In this document: piece after piece, positions 26,817 through 39,400 of the stretch | Layout: each line of letters begins with the position of its first letter | Position numbering within the stretch: position 1 is the first letter of the stretch | Source of the DNA: Dipetalonema caudispina | Lineage: Eukaryota; Nematoda; Chromadorea; Rhabditida; Onchocercidae | Direction of reading: 5' to 3' | Length of the DNA: 64,000 nt | Assembly (NCBI GenBank): GCA_013365325.1 | Contig: JABVXV010000035.1 | Span: forward strand, 1-64,000 | Program-made: the position numbers and the translations under genes | The notes under the pieces: generated by a model | Database searches by the model: none | Seen by the model: the letters and a program-made list of their open reading frames with translations, nothing else | Told to the model about the DNA's origin: nothing

Positions 26817-29800
26817 CTTCTTGCCCAAACTCATCTAATTTAAAACTTTAGAGAAATTCATTTGACTCATCATTTGAAAATTTTTTCCTGTCTGTCTTAA
26901 TCAGATTAGATGGGATTGCAAAATCAGGCATTAGCATACATCAACAAACCTTTCAATAAAATCAAAAATTTTCTTCAAATTAACAAATATGAAATACCGG
27001 ATAAAATAACATTTAGAGTTGAATTTATTTTAAAGTCAATTATTCAAGTTCATTTCTGAATTTTCCCATTTTCAAGCAACGACTGTCAAGCAAAATATTA
27101 ATGCAATAATATAATTTTGTAAATCTATTTGCAAGAAGTACTGAGTATAGGAAATCCTACTGGTAACTCCTTGAAAACATCAAAAAAAAAGAGGTTTTTT
27201 TCAATATTGCACAGAACTAAATAGAAAATTGCATCAGTTTTTCCTTTTCTCATTCCTTTGAAAAAGTTTTCTATGTATCAAGTAATATATATATACTAGA
27301 TTTATCGGATTATTGCTAGTTATACTCTTCCCTATAATATTAAATTGTAATTTCTTCTAATGAAAAGGAACCTTAATCCCTTAATCTTCATCTATTTAAG
27401 AAAATGCTACTATTAAGAGCATAAACCTGTAAAAAAAAAAGGAAAAAAGGGCATACAAATGATACCACTATCAGCAAAATTCGATAGTCAGTGAATTAAA
27501 AAAGCATTGCTTAAGAACAAGTGAAATTTTATCACTATGTTTTATTTATTTACTAGTTTGTTGTATTGTATTTCAAATGCATGAAGTGATATTCATACAC
27601 TAACCGGTAAAAATGATCTCGTTTGGTAATTAGTCTTATTGTTTAACCTTCGTTTCAAGTCATTTTTGCAACAAAAATCAATCAGGGATAATTCGTTTAT
27701 ATGTGAAGGTTCTCTATTATATGGTTCGCAGAGACATGCAACTTAACGCTATTATAGATCTGCAATAAATGACGGTTTTCCAATTTTATAAACGGTTCCT
27801 CTTTGCTGTACTCATTATTATCTGTAAAGTTCTTTGACAATATGTACCTTTTAAACGACTGAAAATTTTAAAATTCTTTTTTGTCATAAATTTGTTTTAA
27901 GTATTTTAGCTCTACTTTCATTAAATTCTTTCAGTTTAATCTCTTACGTTAAATTTCTATGGTGTAATGAATGAAATTTTTTACACTAAAGCCATGATAC
28001 TTGATCCAATTAGCATAGCAGTGTAGTCGCACCAAATATATATAACTTCCACTATTCAATTTCGAATTATCTGATTAAACTGATTATTTTCTTCGAATGT
28101 TATACTTCATGTTCATTTATCCTTTCTGGTATTTGTTTTATATTCTTGCTGTGATCTCACTGGAATATTACCAAAATGTTGCTATATCACAATTTAAATC
28201 TAATTTGTTGCATCATTCCATCACTTAACTTCAATAAATTGGTCATATTCCGTACAAACTTTACGCTTTCTTTTCTAAATAATATAGATGTAAAATATCC
28301 AGCAATTTATAGCTAAATTTGTAGCGAATAAAGCCAAAAATGAGTCATATTTTATAACATGTAATGCGCCAATACTTATGTATTCTAATAGGACTAATAA
28401 AATTTTGGTCACCCGAAGAACGAATCGCGAAAATTCGCGTATTGAATGAATATTTTAAGTTTTGCATGATTGAATTTTGTATGAAGAGGCATTTACGAAT
28501 AACTGAATAATTTTATGTTAGTCTAATCACTGTGCTTTTCATAGCTTATTGATACGCCATGAACGTCAAATCTGTAATACTAGATAGCGACATAATCATA
28601 GTAAAACATATAACTTAACATGAAGATATAAATAAATGGAGATATCGGAAGTGATATATCACTTAAACAAATAACCAATTGTTCCAGTAATACTGACAGG
28701 TATGTGAGAATTGTAAGCATTTCCGATAGGCACTTTTAATGAATATTTATGGCCACGCAAAGAAATTCGATGTTAAACAATTCAGAAAACACGTCAAATA
28801 TTCTGTCAGCATATAAACAAGTAATATATGTTTTTTACGAACTGCCTTATATTGGCCGCAATAATCCGCAAAGAACATGAGGCAACGATATTATGAATTG
28901 ATTTTGGTATCAGAAAAAACATTTTATTGATCAGAATATGGGAAAAAGTCAGTGAATGACGAAAAATGTGGATATTTTTCACGATTCATAGACACCTCAA
29001 AGGTAGGGTTCAAATTTGTATATATTTTTCATAAATCTATCCTATTATATTTTGTTCTCCATATTTTCCATGCTCAGAAAATGTCGTCGTTATTGAACTG
29101 ATACTTCTCAAAGACAAAAAAAAAAAAAAAACTGATGAAAATTTTCAGCAGTATTCACTGAAATCATATAAGAAAGCAACGATAATCGATGCAGTAACTG
29201 AACTTTAACAGTTTCAATATTTCGCAGAGCTCCATAAACGAAATAAACAAACGAATTTGGCAAAATCTGAATCTTCTACTGTTTGTTTCAATTTATTTCG
29301 ATTCGATAAATTTGGGTTATAAGTAGCTGCTTTGTTGAATGGGTGTAGCAAATGCTCCAAATTCTGAAAACTGAAATTTTTATTTACTTTTCAATATTCA
29401 CACAGCTTTGTAGACGAAAAAATGACAAGATAGACTTCTTCGGGTGAGAAAAAGATTTCAAATTATTTCTTGAGCTGTTTGCGAAATTCAACCAACTCCG
29501 AGCTGCTTTGATGACTAAAGCAATCTGAAGTGCTAGGCACCAGCAACATTATAACTATAAATTCATATTTCATCAACAAACCAAGAACAACTTCTGTTGA
29601 AAAAAAGGTAATTGTTAAACTTCTAACATGCCAAAAACGGATTTTCAGCAACAATTTTCAATCCATTCCTTTTGATGTTATTAGAGGCCTTCATTGGTAG
29701 TTGGTAAAAAAAAAAATTTATATTGCATTTCAGCTTCTGTAGTCTTGTTCTCTAATTGCGCATATTTTCAAGGTCTTAGTAAATTACGCTTAAGCACTCA

Positions 29801-31332
29801 GCTCAAAAATGAGCTAGATGATGCGCGCAAGAATCCATAAATTCATAAAATTAATTATCGGATACAGTTGATGATATGGTCCCGCTTAAGAAAGTTTTCC
29901 CAGGTAGGTGTATTTGCTCGATAAAACGTTCAGAATGACTAGGCAGTGAAAGACTTTTAATTATGGGTTTAAAGCCAACAGATGAAGTCATAACTGAAAA
30001 TGTAAGGGAAACGGAAAATCTCGAGGATCTACGAGATGTCGCATAGAAGAACGACGACTGTCTACAATGCTTATTACCGCAAAGAAGAAAATACAAGAAG
30101 ATGAATAACCGATGAAATTTAGAATATACCAAACACAAAAACAATTCATCGAATCTTTTATGAAGGTAGTCTGCCACCCAAAATAACAGCTGCTGCTTGT
30201 TCATACACAAGTTCTTTTCGGAGATGGAAATTGATGAATACAGAGAGAGAGAAGGTTAGTGGACATTGATAAAATGATGATAAAGAGTAAAAAGATAGAG
30301 ATAAGCCTGTTCAAGGCAGGGATAGACTATACAAGAGCTTGCAATTCTCCAGACATGAATCTACAGAATATTAAAATTTTTTAGGATATCCAGCAATACT
30401 AAAAGATTTTTTATGAATAGCATAAATACCAAATACCAACCATTAAGTGAATGAATTTGGAAGGATTAAAAATATACGTAAAATACTCGGGTTAGACAAA
30501 TTGTCGCCCTTTTTCATTGGTGATTGAAAAAACACTCCTTTCGGGAGAATAGCGGCGAAAACTCAGCATAGGAATAAAATCGTTGAGGGTAAAGATAAAA
30601 TCTGTTCTGCACATATGGCTTTAATCATGCGAAAAATTGGAAAAAAAAAGAAAAAAAAAGAAATTTGCTCATTAATACCATAATAACATTGCCTGGTGGG
30701 ATACAGACTGGAAAGGCATTGTTAGAAGATTTGATTGAAAAATGTTACAAATGTTTTGTGATTCATTAAATTAATGAGGTACAGTACAGTGTAGTGAAAA
30801 AAAAGAATGAATAGTTGAGAAAAATTTAAAAGACATTTAGATCAAAAAATGTGCAATAAATAGCCTAGCAATTGAATATTGTACTAGAATCGATGAGTGA
30901 ACTAAGACAAGCTGGACGAACTGGATCGAAGAGTTATGACTGTAAATCGCGTGCGGCATCTTTATGCTGCTGTCGACCAGCTATACTTACCTCTGTCAAA
31001 TGGTGGAAAATTTTACTGTCAGATGAGGTAAATTAGTGAAGAAGAGTCATAAAAGCATGAATGTTGATCGGAAATTATGGCAAAAGTGGGAGTGAGAGTC
31101 TGAAAAATGAGACGTATCGGGAAACCCGAAAATCATCCCTAACTAAATCAATTATTATAAAGAATTATGTCATATAATCAAATACCAATAAATTATAAAA
31201 ATTGTCAATGATTCATCGTCTGAATATTAATTTCAATGCTTGCTAATTCCCATGCTAATCTAAAGATGTCAACTAAACATCTCCGCTTCCCCATTCCGTT
31301 CTTATTTTAATTTCATCAAATTAGTTTTATCT

Positions 31333-31515
31333 AATGCTTAACCTTAATTACATATTCATTCCCATCATACATTCGTTAAGCTTTATTACCATATTCGTTT
31401 TGTAAAATTGTTCCTTTCTTCTTGTTCTACCACAAAATCTTGTGCTTAATCCTAATTATGTATTCGTTCACGCTATCCATTCGTTAAGCTTTCTCACCAT
31501 TGTTCCTTCTTACAA
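31333..31515. repeat. Diverged tandem duplication, two copies
   Basis: Copies at about 31333-31420 and 31440-31515 share TGCTTAA.CCTAATTA, CATTCGTTAAGCTTT and ATTGTTCCTT in the same order, with one small deletion in the second copy. The two copies differ at many positions, so this is an old event. Confidence 0.6.
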
Positions 31516-32398
31516 ATATCATGTTATCAATCGTATTCTATCACGATACGCTCATTTATAATAATATAAATACCCCCAAAAATTACCTACTGGGTTACCT
31601 ACTGCTTGCATACACACTTACATACGCTTATTACAAACCTATCTACCAATACACCCCAGTTTGGATTGAGTCCGATCAAACGCTATCCGATCGACTCTCT
31701 CAAATTCAATCATTGTCTGTTATCCTGACCTTATTCTTCTGAGATAATATATTTCTGAAATAAAATTTACTGGTTCAATTCTCTGGACTAACACAAATTA
31801 GACATCAACCAGAAACCAACTAACTTTCGCTACAAGACGGGAAAACTAATGCGTATGGACTGTATCAAAATAAGAATAGAAAAGGCATATTTCAGTTATG
31901 TCCTGATAAAACCATTTGATCACCTTATCAGTGACTATTACAGAATTACTCAAATCAACTGTTAGTGTCGACAAAATCAGATCGAAAAGAAGTATAAATC
32001 AGAAAGTGATGGGCAATGAGAACATAAAGTTTGCTTTGGTGTGTCGAAGAAGTTGAGAAAACACTTAATGACGAGATAGATAGAATAAGAATGAAACAGC
32101 TGCAGAAGACAAGATGACAGAGAGATGATGAACTAAAAGTATCTTATTGAGTCGTAAGTCGGGAGTTTAAACTCAAGCAATGGGTTTGAAATTCGAAAAC
32201 AGCAATTCAGAACAGCTGATCTGTACAATTAGCATATCGCTTTTCACAGTATGCCGAATCCCATCCTTCTCATACAGATCACGTTAACTGTCAAGCTACT
32301 CCATTTAAATTCATTCTTTGATTAGGTTATTAGTAATGTAAAAGAGTTTATGAGAATTACCCTGTAAGTTGAAGTTTGGAGATTTTCGAACAAACCAA

Positions 32399-32812
32399 CT
32401 ATCTATTTTTCCTCCGTGCTTCACTTTTTTCATTTCCAGTTGTTTCGTTCCAGGCTTTACAATGACTTTTAAAGTCTTTATCTTCCTTACACCCCATATA
32501 TTTGCATCTAAATTGTAAATGTATACCATATATTTGGATTGTAAAATTTTCGTGCATTGGATTTCTTACTGAATGTAAGATTAAAAATTGAAACATTACC
32601 ATTTCACAGCTATTCAAAAGTATTGAGACATACTTGAGTGCTTTGTATGGCTGAGCATTTTGTCTCGACTGCCGATCATTATTCGTTAAATTTTTAATCG
32701 ATTTTGAACGTAAGTTAATAGTTAAATTTGCTTGATGATGTTGATCAACTTTCCACTTATTTGTCGTTTTTGAATTCTGCCCAGTGCAACTACGAACCAT
32801 TACAATTTGCAC
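32399..32812 (-). CDS. Unidentified open frame, possible exon or remnant
   Basis: An uninterrupted frame of 137 codons, hydrophilic and rich in Asn, Lys and Gln in its first half (for example KWKVDQHHQANLTINL) and ending KSEARRKNR. A second frame (32311-32529) overlapping its 3' half is also open and basic. I recognise no domain in either. The first half vaguely recalls a helix-loop-helix layout, but the key residues are not there, so I do not assign one. Confidence 0.15.
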   Translation of the reverse strand: MQIVMVRSCTGQNSKTTNKWKVDQHHQANLTINLRSKSIKNLTNNDRQSRQNAQPYKALKYVSILLNSCEMVMFQFLILHSVRNPMHENFTIQIYGIHLQFRCKYMGCKEDKDFKSHCKAWNETTGNEKSEARRKNR

Positions 32813-33441
32813 CGAAGTCTAAAAATTCTTTTACATTTCGGATTATAAGCGCCTTTTGACAAAGTGATACCATCAAAGTAGCTATATGATTTTGGCTTAA
32901 ATTTCTGTATAAATAGTGAGCAAATAGCGATCTCTTGTCTTTTATTATTCTAAATTTCTTCGCAGTTTTCAAATCAGCTGACGTTCACAATATATGATTC
33001 TGGTTTGCACTCTTGCGAATATGAAGAGATATGCGTTTTTGCTCATTGGGATTTGACGAATCATGATTTTTAGAAGAAAATGGGATAAGTATTCTAACGT
33101 CAGTAAATTATATCAAAGTATCGTAAGTTCAGCAACACAGAAGTTAAAATGTTTATTAGTTCGATTCATTGGTTTGCATCTTAATGAATTTGCTTGTTGC
33201 CCAAGCAGAGGCAGATTTGCTTGCGGTTACTACTTTTTGAACATTATTTCTCTACCGGTTAACAATTATAACGTATACAGTAATGCTCACGGCAAACAGA
33301 ACAAAATATATTAGAAACATATGTTTGTAAGCGAAAAAAAAGACAGCATCACAGGTGGGACGAAATAAACAAACGATTTTTATGACCGGACACAAACTGA
33401 TAATACATATACTGATGATTCATGCAAGTAGTTTACAAAAT

Positions 33442-33448
33442 TCACTCC

Positions 33449-33482
<34 letters not shown>

Positions 33483-36400
33483 GCAATTCAAGCAATATTA
33501 TTTGCCCATAGCTGCCCTCTGATAGTTAAAACATAAGATTTTAAATTTCTTTTCCAACAAATTTCCAAGTGGAGTTAATTACCAAGTTAAGTTTTTTTGT
33601 CTGGATTCTCTTCACTTATATGTATATGTATAAAAGGCCATGGCGTTGTTTTTGTGGAATTTTGAAGAAGAAATGGAGCAAAAGTAGTGAGTGGGAATGA
33701 TTTTCAAAGCTTTTCCCGGAATAATGAAATCATTAAATTGAAGTACGTCACTGGTAAATTTAGTTTTCTTATTTATGTTTAGGGAAGACTATCCAATAAC
33801 TGCAAGGAAGCTTTTAAGAAGTAATTCATAGAAAAAATAGTGCAGTAGAACAGAAATAAGTATACTAAACAATTTAGAGAATGAAATTTGATAAGTCAAG
33901 ATAAGTGGACAGATGAATGTGATTAATTCTGGTAGTAAAGACTAAAAACATACTTGTTCATCGACTTCATCATCTTCATCTTCTGGCTCCTAAAATTGTC
34001 ATACAAAGGCTTTAAAAAGCAATTTGAAAAAGTAAGTAAATAATAATTAAAATACAAAAATTGCATACATCCCCTTTGTCGTCGGAGAGAATCATTTTCT
34101 TGTAAACAGTTGGTGGTGGTGGAACATTCGGAAAACATGGATATGCAGTTTTCTGGAAGGAAAAGTCGTTTAAAGTATATAGACATGGACAAACGTGTAG
34201 TCAGTGATTTATAATGAAAAAGCATGTTGAAAGTGTTGAGAAAGTGTCTATAAATGAAAATTATAATGAACCAAAGCAGGATAAAAATTTTACTAAATTT
34301 ATGAATGCTATAATTCACGATAATCGCATGCAGTAATATTTAAGCTATTAGTCGATAAGAAAGGGAACGCAGAATTATAAAACATGATTAACTGAAAAGT
34401 ACATTCTCAAACATAGCCCTTCGTTCTCTGAAATTTCTCCGGTCGATTTGTCGATCGTATTTGCTCACTATCGATACCTTCGGCTAAAATGTAGTGGAAA
34501 TGAACTGTGAAGAAAAGTTTGCTTCAGCCGCAAAGGATCCACTATTTATCAATTTGTATACCATCCATTTATGTGGGAAGGTAAAAGTTTACTGTAACAT
34601 CCTTTCTTTTGATGTGAAAGAGTTTTTCTGTAGTAATTGAAATTGTTGCTATCGGTACAGTTCGTGATACAGCTGAAGCAAACTGCAAGAAGAAAAAAAA
34701 ACTCTTTACATCAACAGTCATTTCTGATTTCGCTGTAGTTGGTATAGCCCTGACCACTAAAATTGCATCTTTAGAAGATGGCATGACACATCTCTGTAAG
34801 AACTTCTGAAATTATTATTTGGAGTCTTTAATCTCATTTGCACAAAGACTAACAGTAAAACTTGTTTTTTTTACAATTCATTATATTATTCCAGAAAATA
34901 TGAAACGGTAACCGGATGTCTGGAATTTGTATCAGCTGGATCAAGTCCTTTTTTAAGTGCTTTGTTACGTGCCACTTGACGTTGGCGCTCGTTCAGCTCA
35001 CGTAACTGAAATAGATTTACATCTTCATACTAAACCAACATTGTATGAACATGTTGGGTCTACGATGGTACTTTGTACAGACGATCATAACATACGGAGA
35101 AATAAACTTCACTTTTTCCTATAAAAAACACGTAAAAAACTGGCTTCGATTATGCTAAATGTAAATGTAATTACGTCGTATTCTTGACGTTCATGTCGCT
35201 TTTCCAAGTCATATTTATCAGCTTCCAGCTTACAAATACGTTGGTGTAACTGACGTATTTTTTCACGTAACTCTGCAGGGGCAACTTTCTCGAATTCGAT
35301 GGTATGCTTCACTGATACCAAATAATTACGCTTTGCTTCTTCTTGTTGTTCTTTGGTCATACTCATTTCCTGTTTGGCCTGAAAACGACACCCAATTAAC
35401 AAGAAGGTAAGGAATTCATTGGTTTTTGCATAGTGAATAAGGTTTAAAAAATAAAGCATTAAAAAGATAATACTGATGGAGAAAGCATAATACACGCGGA
35501 TATATGTATCTTAGACACGTGTAATTACTTGTCACTCAACATGAGGTAATAGGTTACGTCTTTCATCACACATCATTATCCACGAAATCTCATATTTCTG
35601 GCTTCAGACGAATTTATTAAGTTCAAACCTTGAAAAATTTAACTTCTGAAGCAAAAATTAAAAAATAAAAACACTTTACAAAAAGATAAACTATATCGCT
35701 TGCATCAGATTTTATATACTAAATTTGTAAATGTACCTGAACGATGTTACCGAATTTATCGGCCCTGTTGGATTTTTGAGGGATAACAAAATTACGTCCC
35801 ATTTGCCCCGGAGTTGTATTCGTAAACTGTGATGACAACATTTGTTGGCGTTTTCGTTTTTCGTCCTCCTTTTTACGTTTCTCTGCTTCCATTTTAGCTT
35901 TGCGTTCCTCCTAAGATGTATATTTTGTTCCAGAAGTTGATTACTCGACATCTACTTAAATTCCATGTATTTGGTTTCAAACTTCTAAACAATTTAAAAA
36001 AAAAAAAAAAACTACGTCAACCTATCACATTCTCAGTGTCAATAAACAGTTTGAAGGAAGTAAGAACGAACCTCTTCCTGCTTCCTTTTTTCTTCTTCTT
36101 GCCTAAGTCTTTCTTGAAACTGTCGTTCTTCCTCTTCTCGTTCAAGTTTTCTTCGTTCTTTCTTCTCCTTCAACTTCCTCAATTCTTCTTCCTCTCGTTC
36201 ACGTTCAACTCGACGTTTTTCTTCATATTCTTGTAGCTTCGCAGTTTCCTCTTTTATTTGACGTCTTTTGGCCACCTACAAGATATTTCATTTCTATTTC
36301 TTGGACCAGTACTTCTTAAAATTTTCAAATACGGGCCTATGAAATTTGAAACAGCGGGATAAAAAACAGACTGGTGAATTAATTTTTAAAATTTCGATTA

Positions 36401-39400
36401 AGAGAAAAGCAAATACCATCATGGCTTTCTCAGCTTCAGTCATATCCTTTCCATTCTTCTCAATGACAACCTGCGATGATAACCGTCTGAAACAAAATTT
36501 AGTAGTTCAGTTGGAAGGAGTGAATGAAATAATACTACTAAAAGACTAGCAAAAGAGCCTAACGATTGGCACCCTAGCATTAGGCCTGTATATAGTTCTG
36601 TTCGTATCACGATCAGTACACCTGCTGTACCTGTTGTAAAATATTTTCAAATGGATTTTCAGTGAACACTTTGGTAGTTCACAAAGACTATTTAACTTTT
36701 CGATAGTGAATATGAAAGCTACATGGACATTTGCTTCTCTTCCTGTTCATCATCACTTCTATGTTCGTCCTTATTCATTTCGATGACCGGTATGGTTTCT
36801 TCTTCCCCTTCGTCTGTGCTGCAATAAAAAATTTGTTAAGATCGCTACTTCCTAAAGTATAGAACTTTTTTGAATTTAAGAGGTGACTACCTGTATGAAA
36901 TAAAAAGAAAGTAAGTCTGTTAAATGTATACCGTTGTATTCGACGCCACTTTGGTACCCAAGGTTTCTTTGGTGCCGATTGTGTTATAGCACCACGCGGC
37001 TTGCTTTTCTGCATCGTAGAGCGATCGACACGTTTTAGCGTAACGCCAAACTGATTGCTCGGTGAGTGCTGCTGCAAACTGCCCGCGATAGTTACGCCAC
37101 TATCGCTTGACAAAGTATTTTTTGGTCGTGGGGTCAAAATTGGCAAGTGCTTTGCGGGAACGTGGCGCAACACAGTAATAGTGGGAGCGGGTGTAGATAA
37201 AGTGGCAGCAATATCAATAGGTGTTGGAGTACGAACACGAATGAAGCAGGGTACTACTGGTGGTGCAGTAGGCAAAGTTCCGTGGCACAATTTTGGTGGA
37301 CTCCATATGGTTCCTGCTGCTTGCTTACGTTCATCACACACATTCCAAGCTGGAATTCTGGCCTGAGGTTTGGGAATACGTTGAGTGCGTCTGTACGCAT
37401 TAACCAGTTCTCTGTCTAAAATATCGCTGTTTCGTTCTGCTTTTTCGATAGATGTAGTATGCGTCCCTGCTGATCGGTCCTTCGAGCCTTTATCCATTTT
37501 CGTTCCGGATACCTTTTTCTTTGCTTTCTTCTTCACCACTGATAAAACTGAGGAACCCTGCTCCGAAGAAGTTACTAAGCTTGGTATGCTTGTATCTGAT
37601 AACTTGACTGGATCTTCACTAATTCTATGAACGAAAGATGTACTTGATTCCAGTTTTACACTGGTTTTGTTGAAATTGACGCGCCTCAAATGCTCCCGTG
37701 CTCGGCGAATATCGGTACCTGCATTGCCCTCATACCCCGTCATGATGTTGCTTTCATTTCCAGCGGTCGATCGAAGTATTTTCTGATAGTACTTGGTTGT
37801 TACTGTGGTGTAATTCTGCAGTACTTTTTGAGTTTTCTTTAGTTCAACGCACTCCTTTATCTTCAATACTGATGGATTGTTCGCTCTCAGCAGTCCTTCA
37901 CGTTGCTGCTTCTTATTATCCACCGTTTGTTTAATCATCACTGGTTTAGTGATCTTTATTTTATGCGATCTCAATGGCATTATCATTGCTGTTTCTAATC
38001 GAGGTAATTTTGATTGGAGGCACAAATTTCTTGATACAGTTATCTGTTTACTACTAGGAGATGTTTTCCGTGTTTGACTTGGTGTTATTTTTTTCGTATA
38101 CTTTACTGGCAATAAATTATGGCTTTCTTCAGATTCCTTTAACGGAATTGGAAATTTGAAACATTTCTTCGTCTTTTTCAAGTCTAGAATATCTTTTTTA
38201 ATTTCTGTAATAATGTCCTTACTCTCAACCATTTCCTCTCCCTTTCGTGCTACTCTGATTTTACGTTTGTTTTCCATATTCTGCAACTCTGGAATCATTT
38301 TCAGATTAAATGGTAGCTTTCCAGTCTTCGCAAGCAAGGAAGCATGTACTGATTCATCTTTGTTACATTTTGATTTCGGTTCCTTTCCTTTCTTTTCCAA
38401 CAATTTCTTGTCGCGGACGGCAATACTTTTTTGTTTGACAGCTGCGCAACGTGCTATTGGTAAGGAGATTGTTGCTTTATAGAGGCAGCAAATTTTATTT
38501 GTGAAACTACAGCACACATCTACTTCCTCATATTTTGGCTTCGATATAAAAATGTTGTGTTTTTTGCCCGTTTCCGACTTATTAGACTTTGCTGAGCTTA
38601 ATTCTTGACTTGAAGTTGATTTAAACTGTCCTGATGCTGTTGCCATCGCCATTTGATGGTCTTGATTTAGTCTTTTATTTTGAGTGAGAGAATTCTTTTC
38701 ATTTCCGCTTTTCACTTGTTCCGTTTTGCCGTCAATCGTTTGTCGTCTTTTATTACAGCTTTTCTTTGAGTTTCCTGTTGCATTGGAATTAGTCGTTTTT
38801 TCACTTACTGCTTCTTTTTTTTCAATTCCCATCTTCACATCCATATATTGCCAACAATGTTGCGGCCTCCTAATAATCACTTTCAAATATACATTCCTGT
38901 GCTTCATTGTCTTTACGATATTAACTTTTACCGACTTTATGCTAGTTGTTTCCTGCTTCTTGAATGGTAATAAATCTGTAACTATGGAATTTTGTGAATT
39001 TAGTTCTCGTAATTTTGAACTGCTTCTTAGATCGTTTTCTGAATCGGCATCCATTGATAATCCAGAATCAGACGCGTTTGATATACAGCGTTGTTGAGAA
39101 GCCTCCGAGGTATCAAAACTTTCAGCATTTTTGGATACAGCTGGATCAGAAACATCTGCTGCATTTCGTTCTTCAATTTTTGGCTCTCGATTCACTTTTT
39201 GACGCCAGTTACGCAAATAGTCAACTTCATCTTCGGGTATCAAACCCCGCGATTTAAGCAGCTCATCAACGACCTGATGAGCTTGAAGAAGACGTTTCAT
39301 GTATTCTTGCCCAGATATTGTCCCTTCTTGTGAATTACGATGGCGACTTCTGTCATGTTCATTGGAAATTTTACGTGAAATTGTTGCCATTGATAATTCG

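Larger units (their letters stand above)
26961..33441. other. Intergenic region between ZIG-like gene and troponin T 3' end
   Basis: About 6.5 kb between two convergent genes. No supported gene. A diverged local duplication lies at 31333-31515. Minus-strand frames at 32399-32812 and 32311-32529 overlap in different frames and both look protein-like, but neither has a recognisable domain. A short plus-strand frame near 29963-30046 is also unassigned. Confidence 0.5.

Noticed and set aside
29851..30210. 119-codon minus-strand frame
   Set aside because: No ATG in good context, no domain, and the opposite strand shows equally plausible short frames.
35916..36236. 106-codon plus-strand frame rich in Phe, Leu and Ser
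   Set aside because: It is the complement of the Glu/Lys/Arg-rich troponin T coiled-coil exon; the real coding strand is minus.
38684..39257. Plus-strand frames opposite the giant exon
   Set aside because: Hydrophobic complements of a Lys/Ser-rich coding exon, without splice signals or start context.
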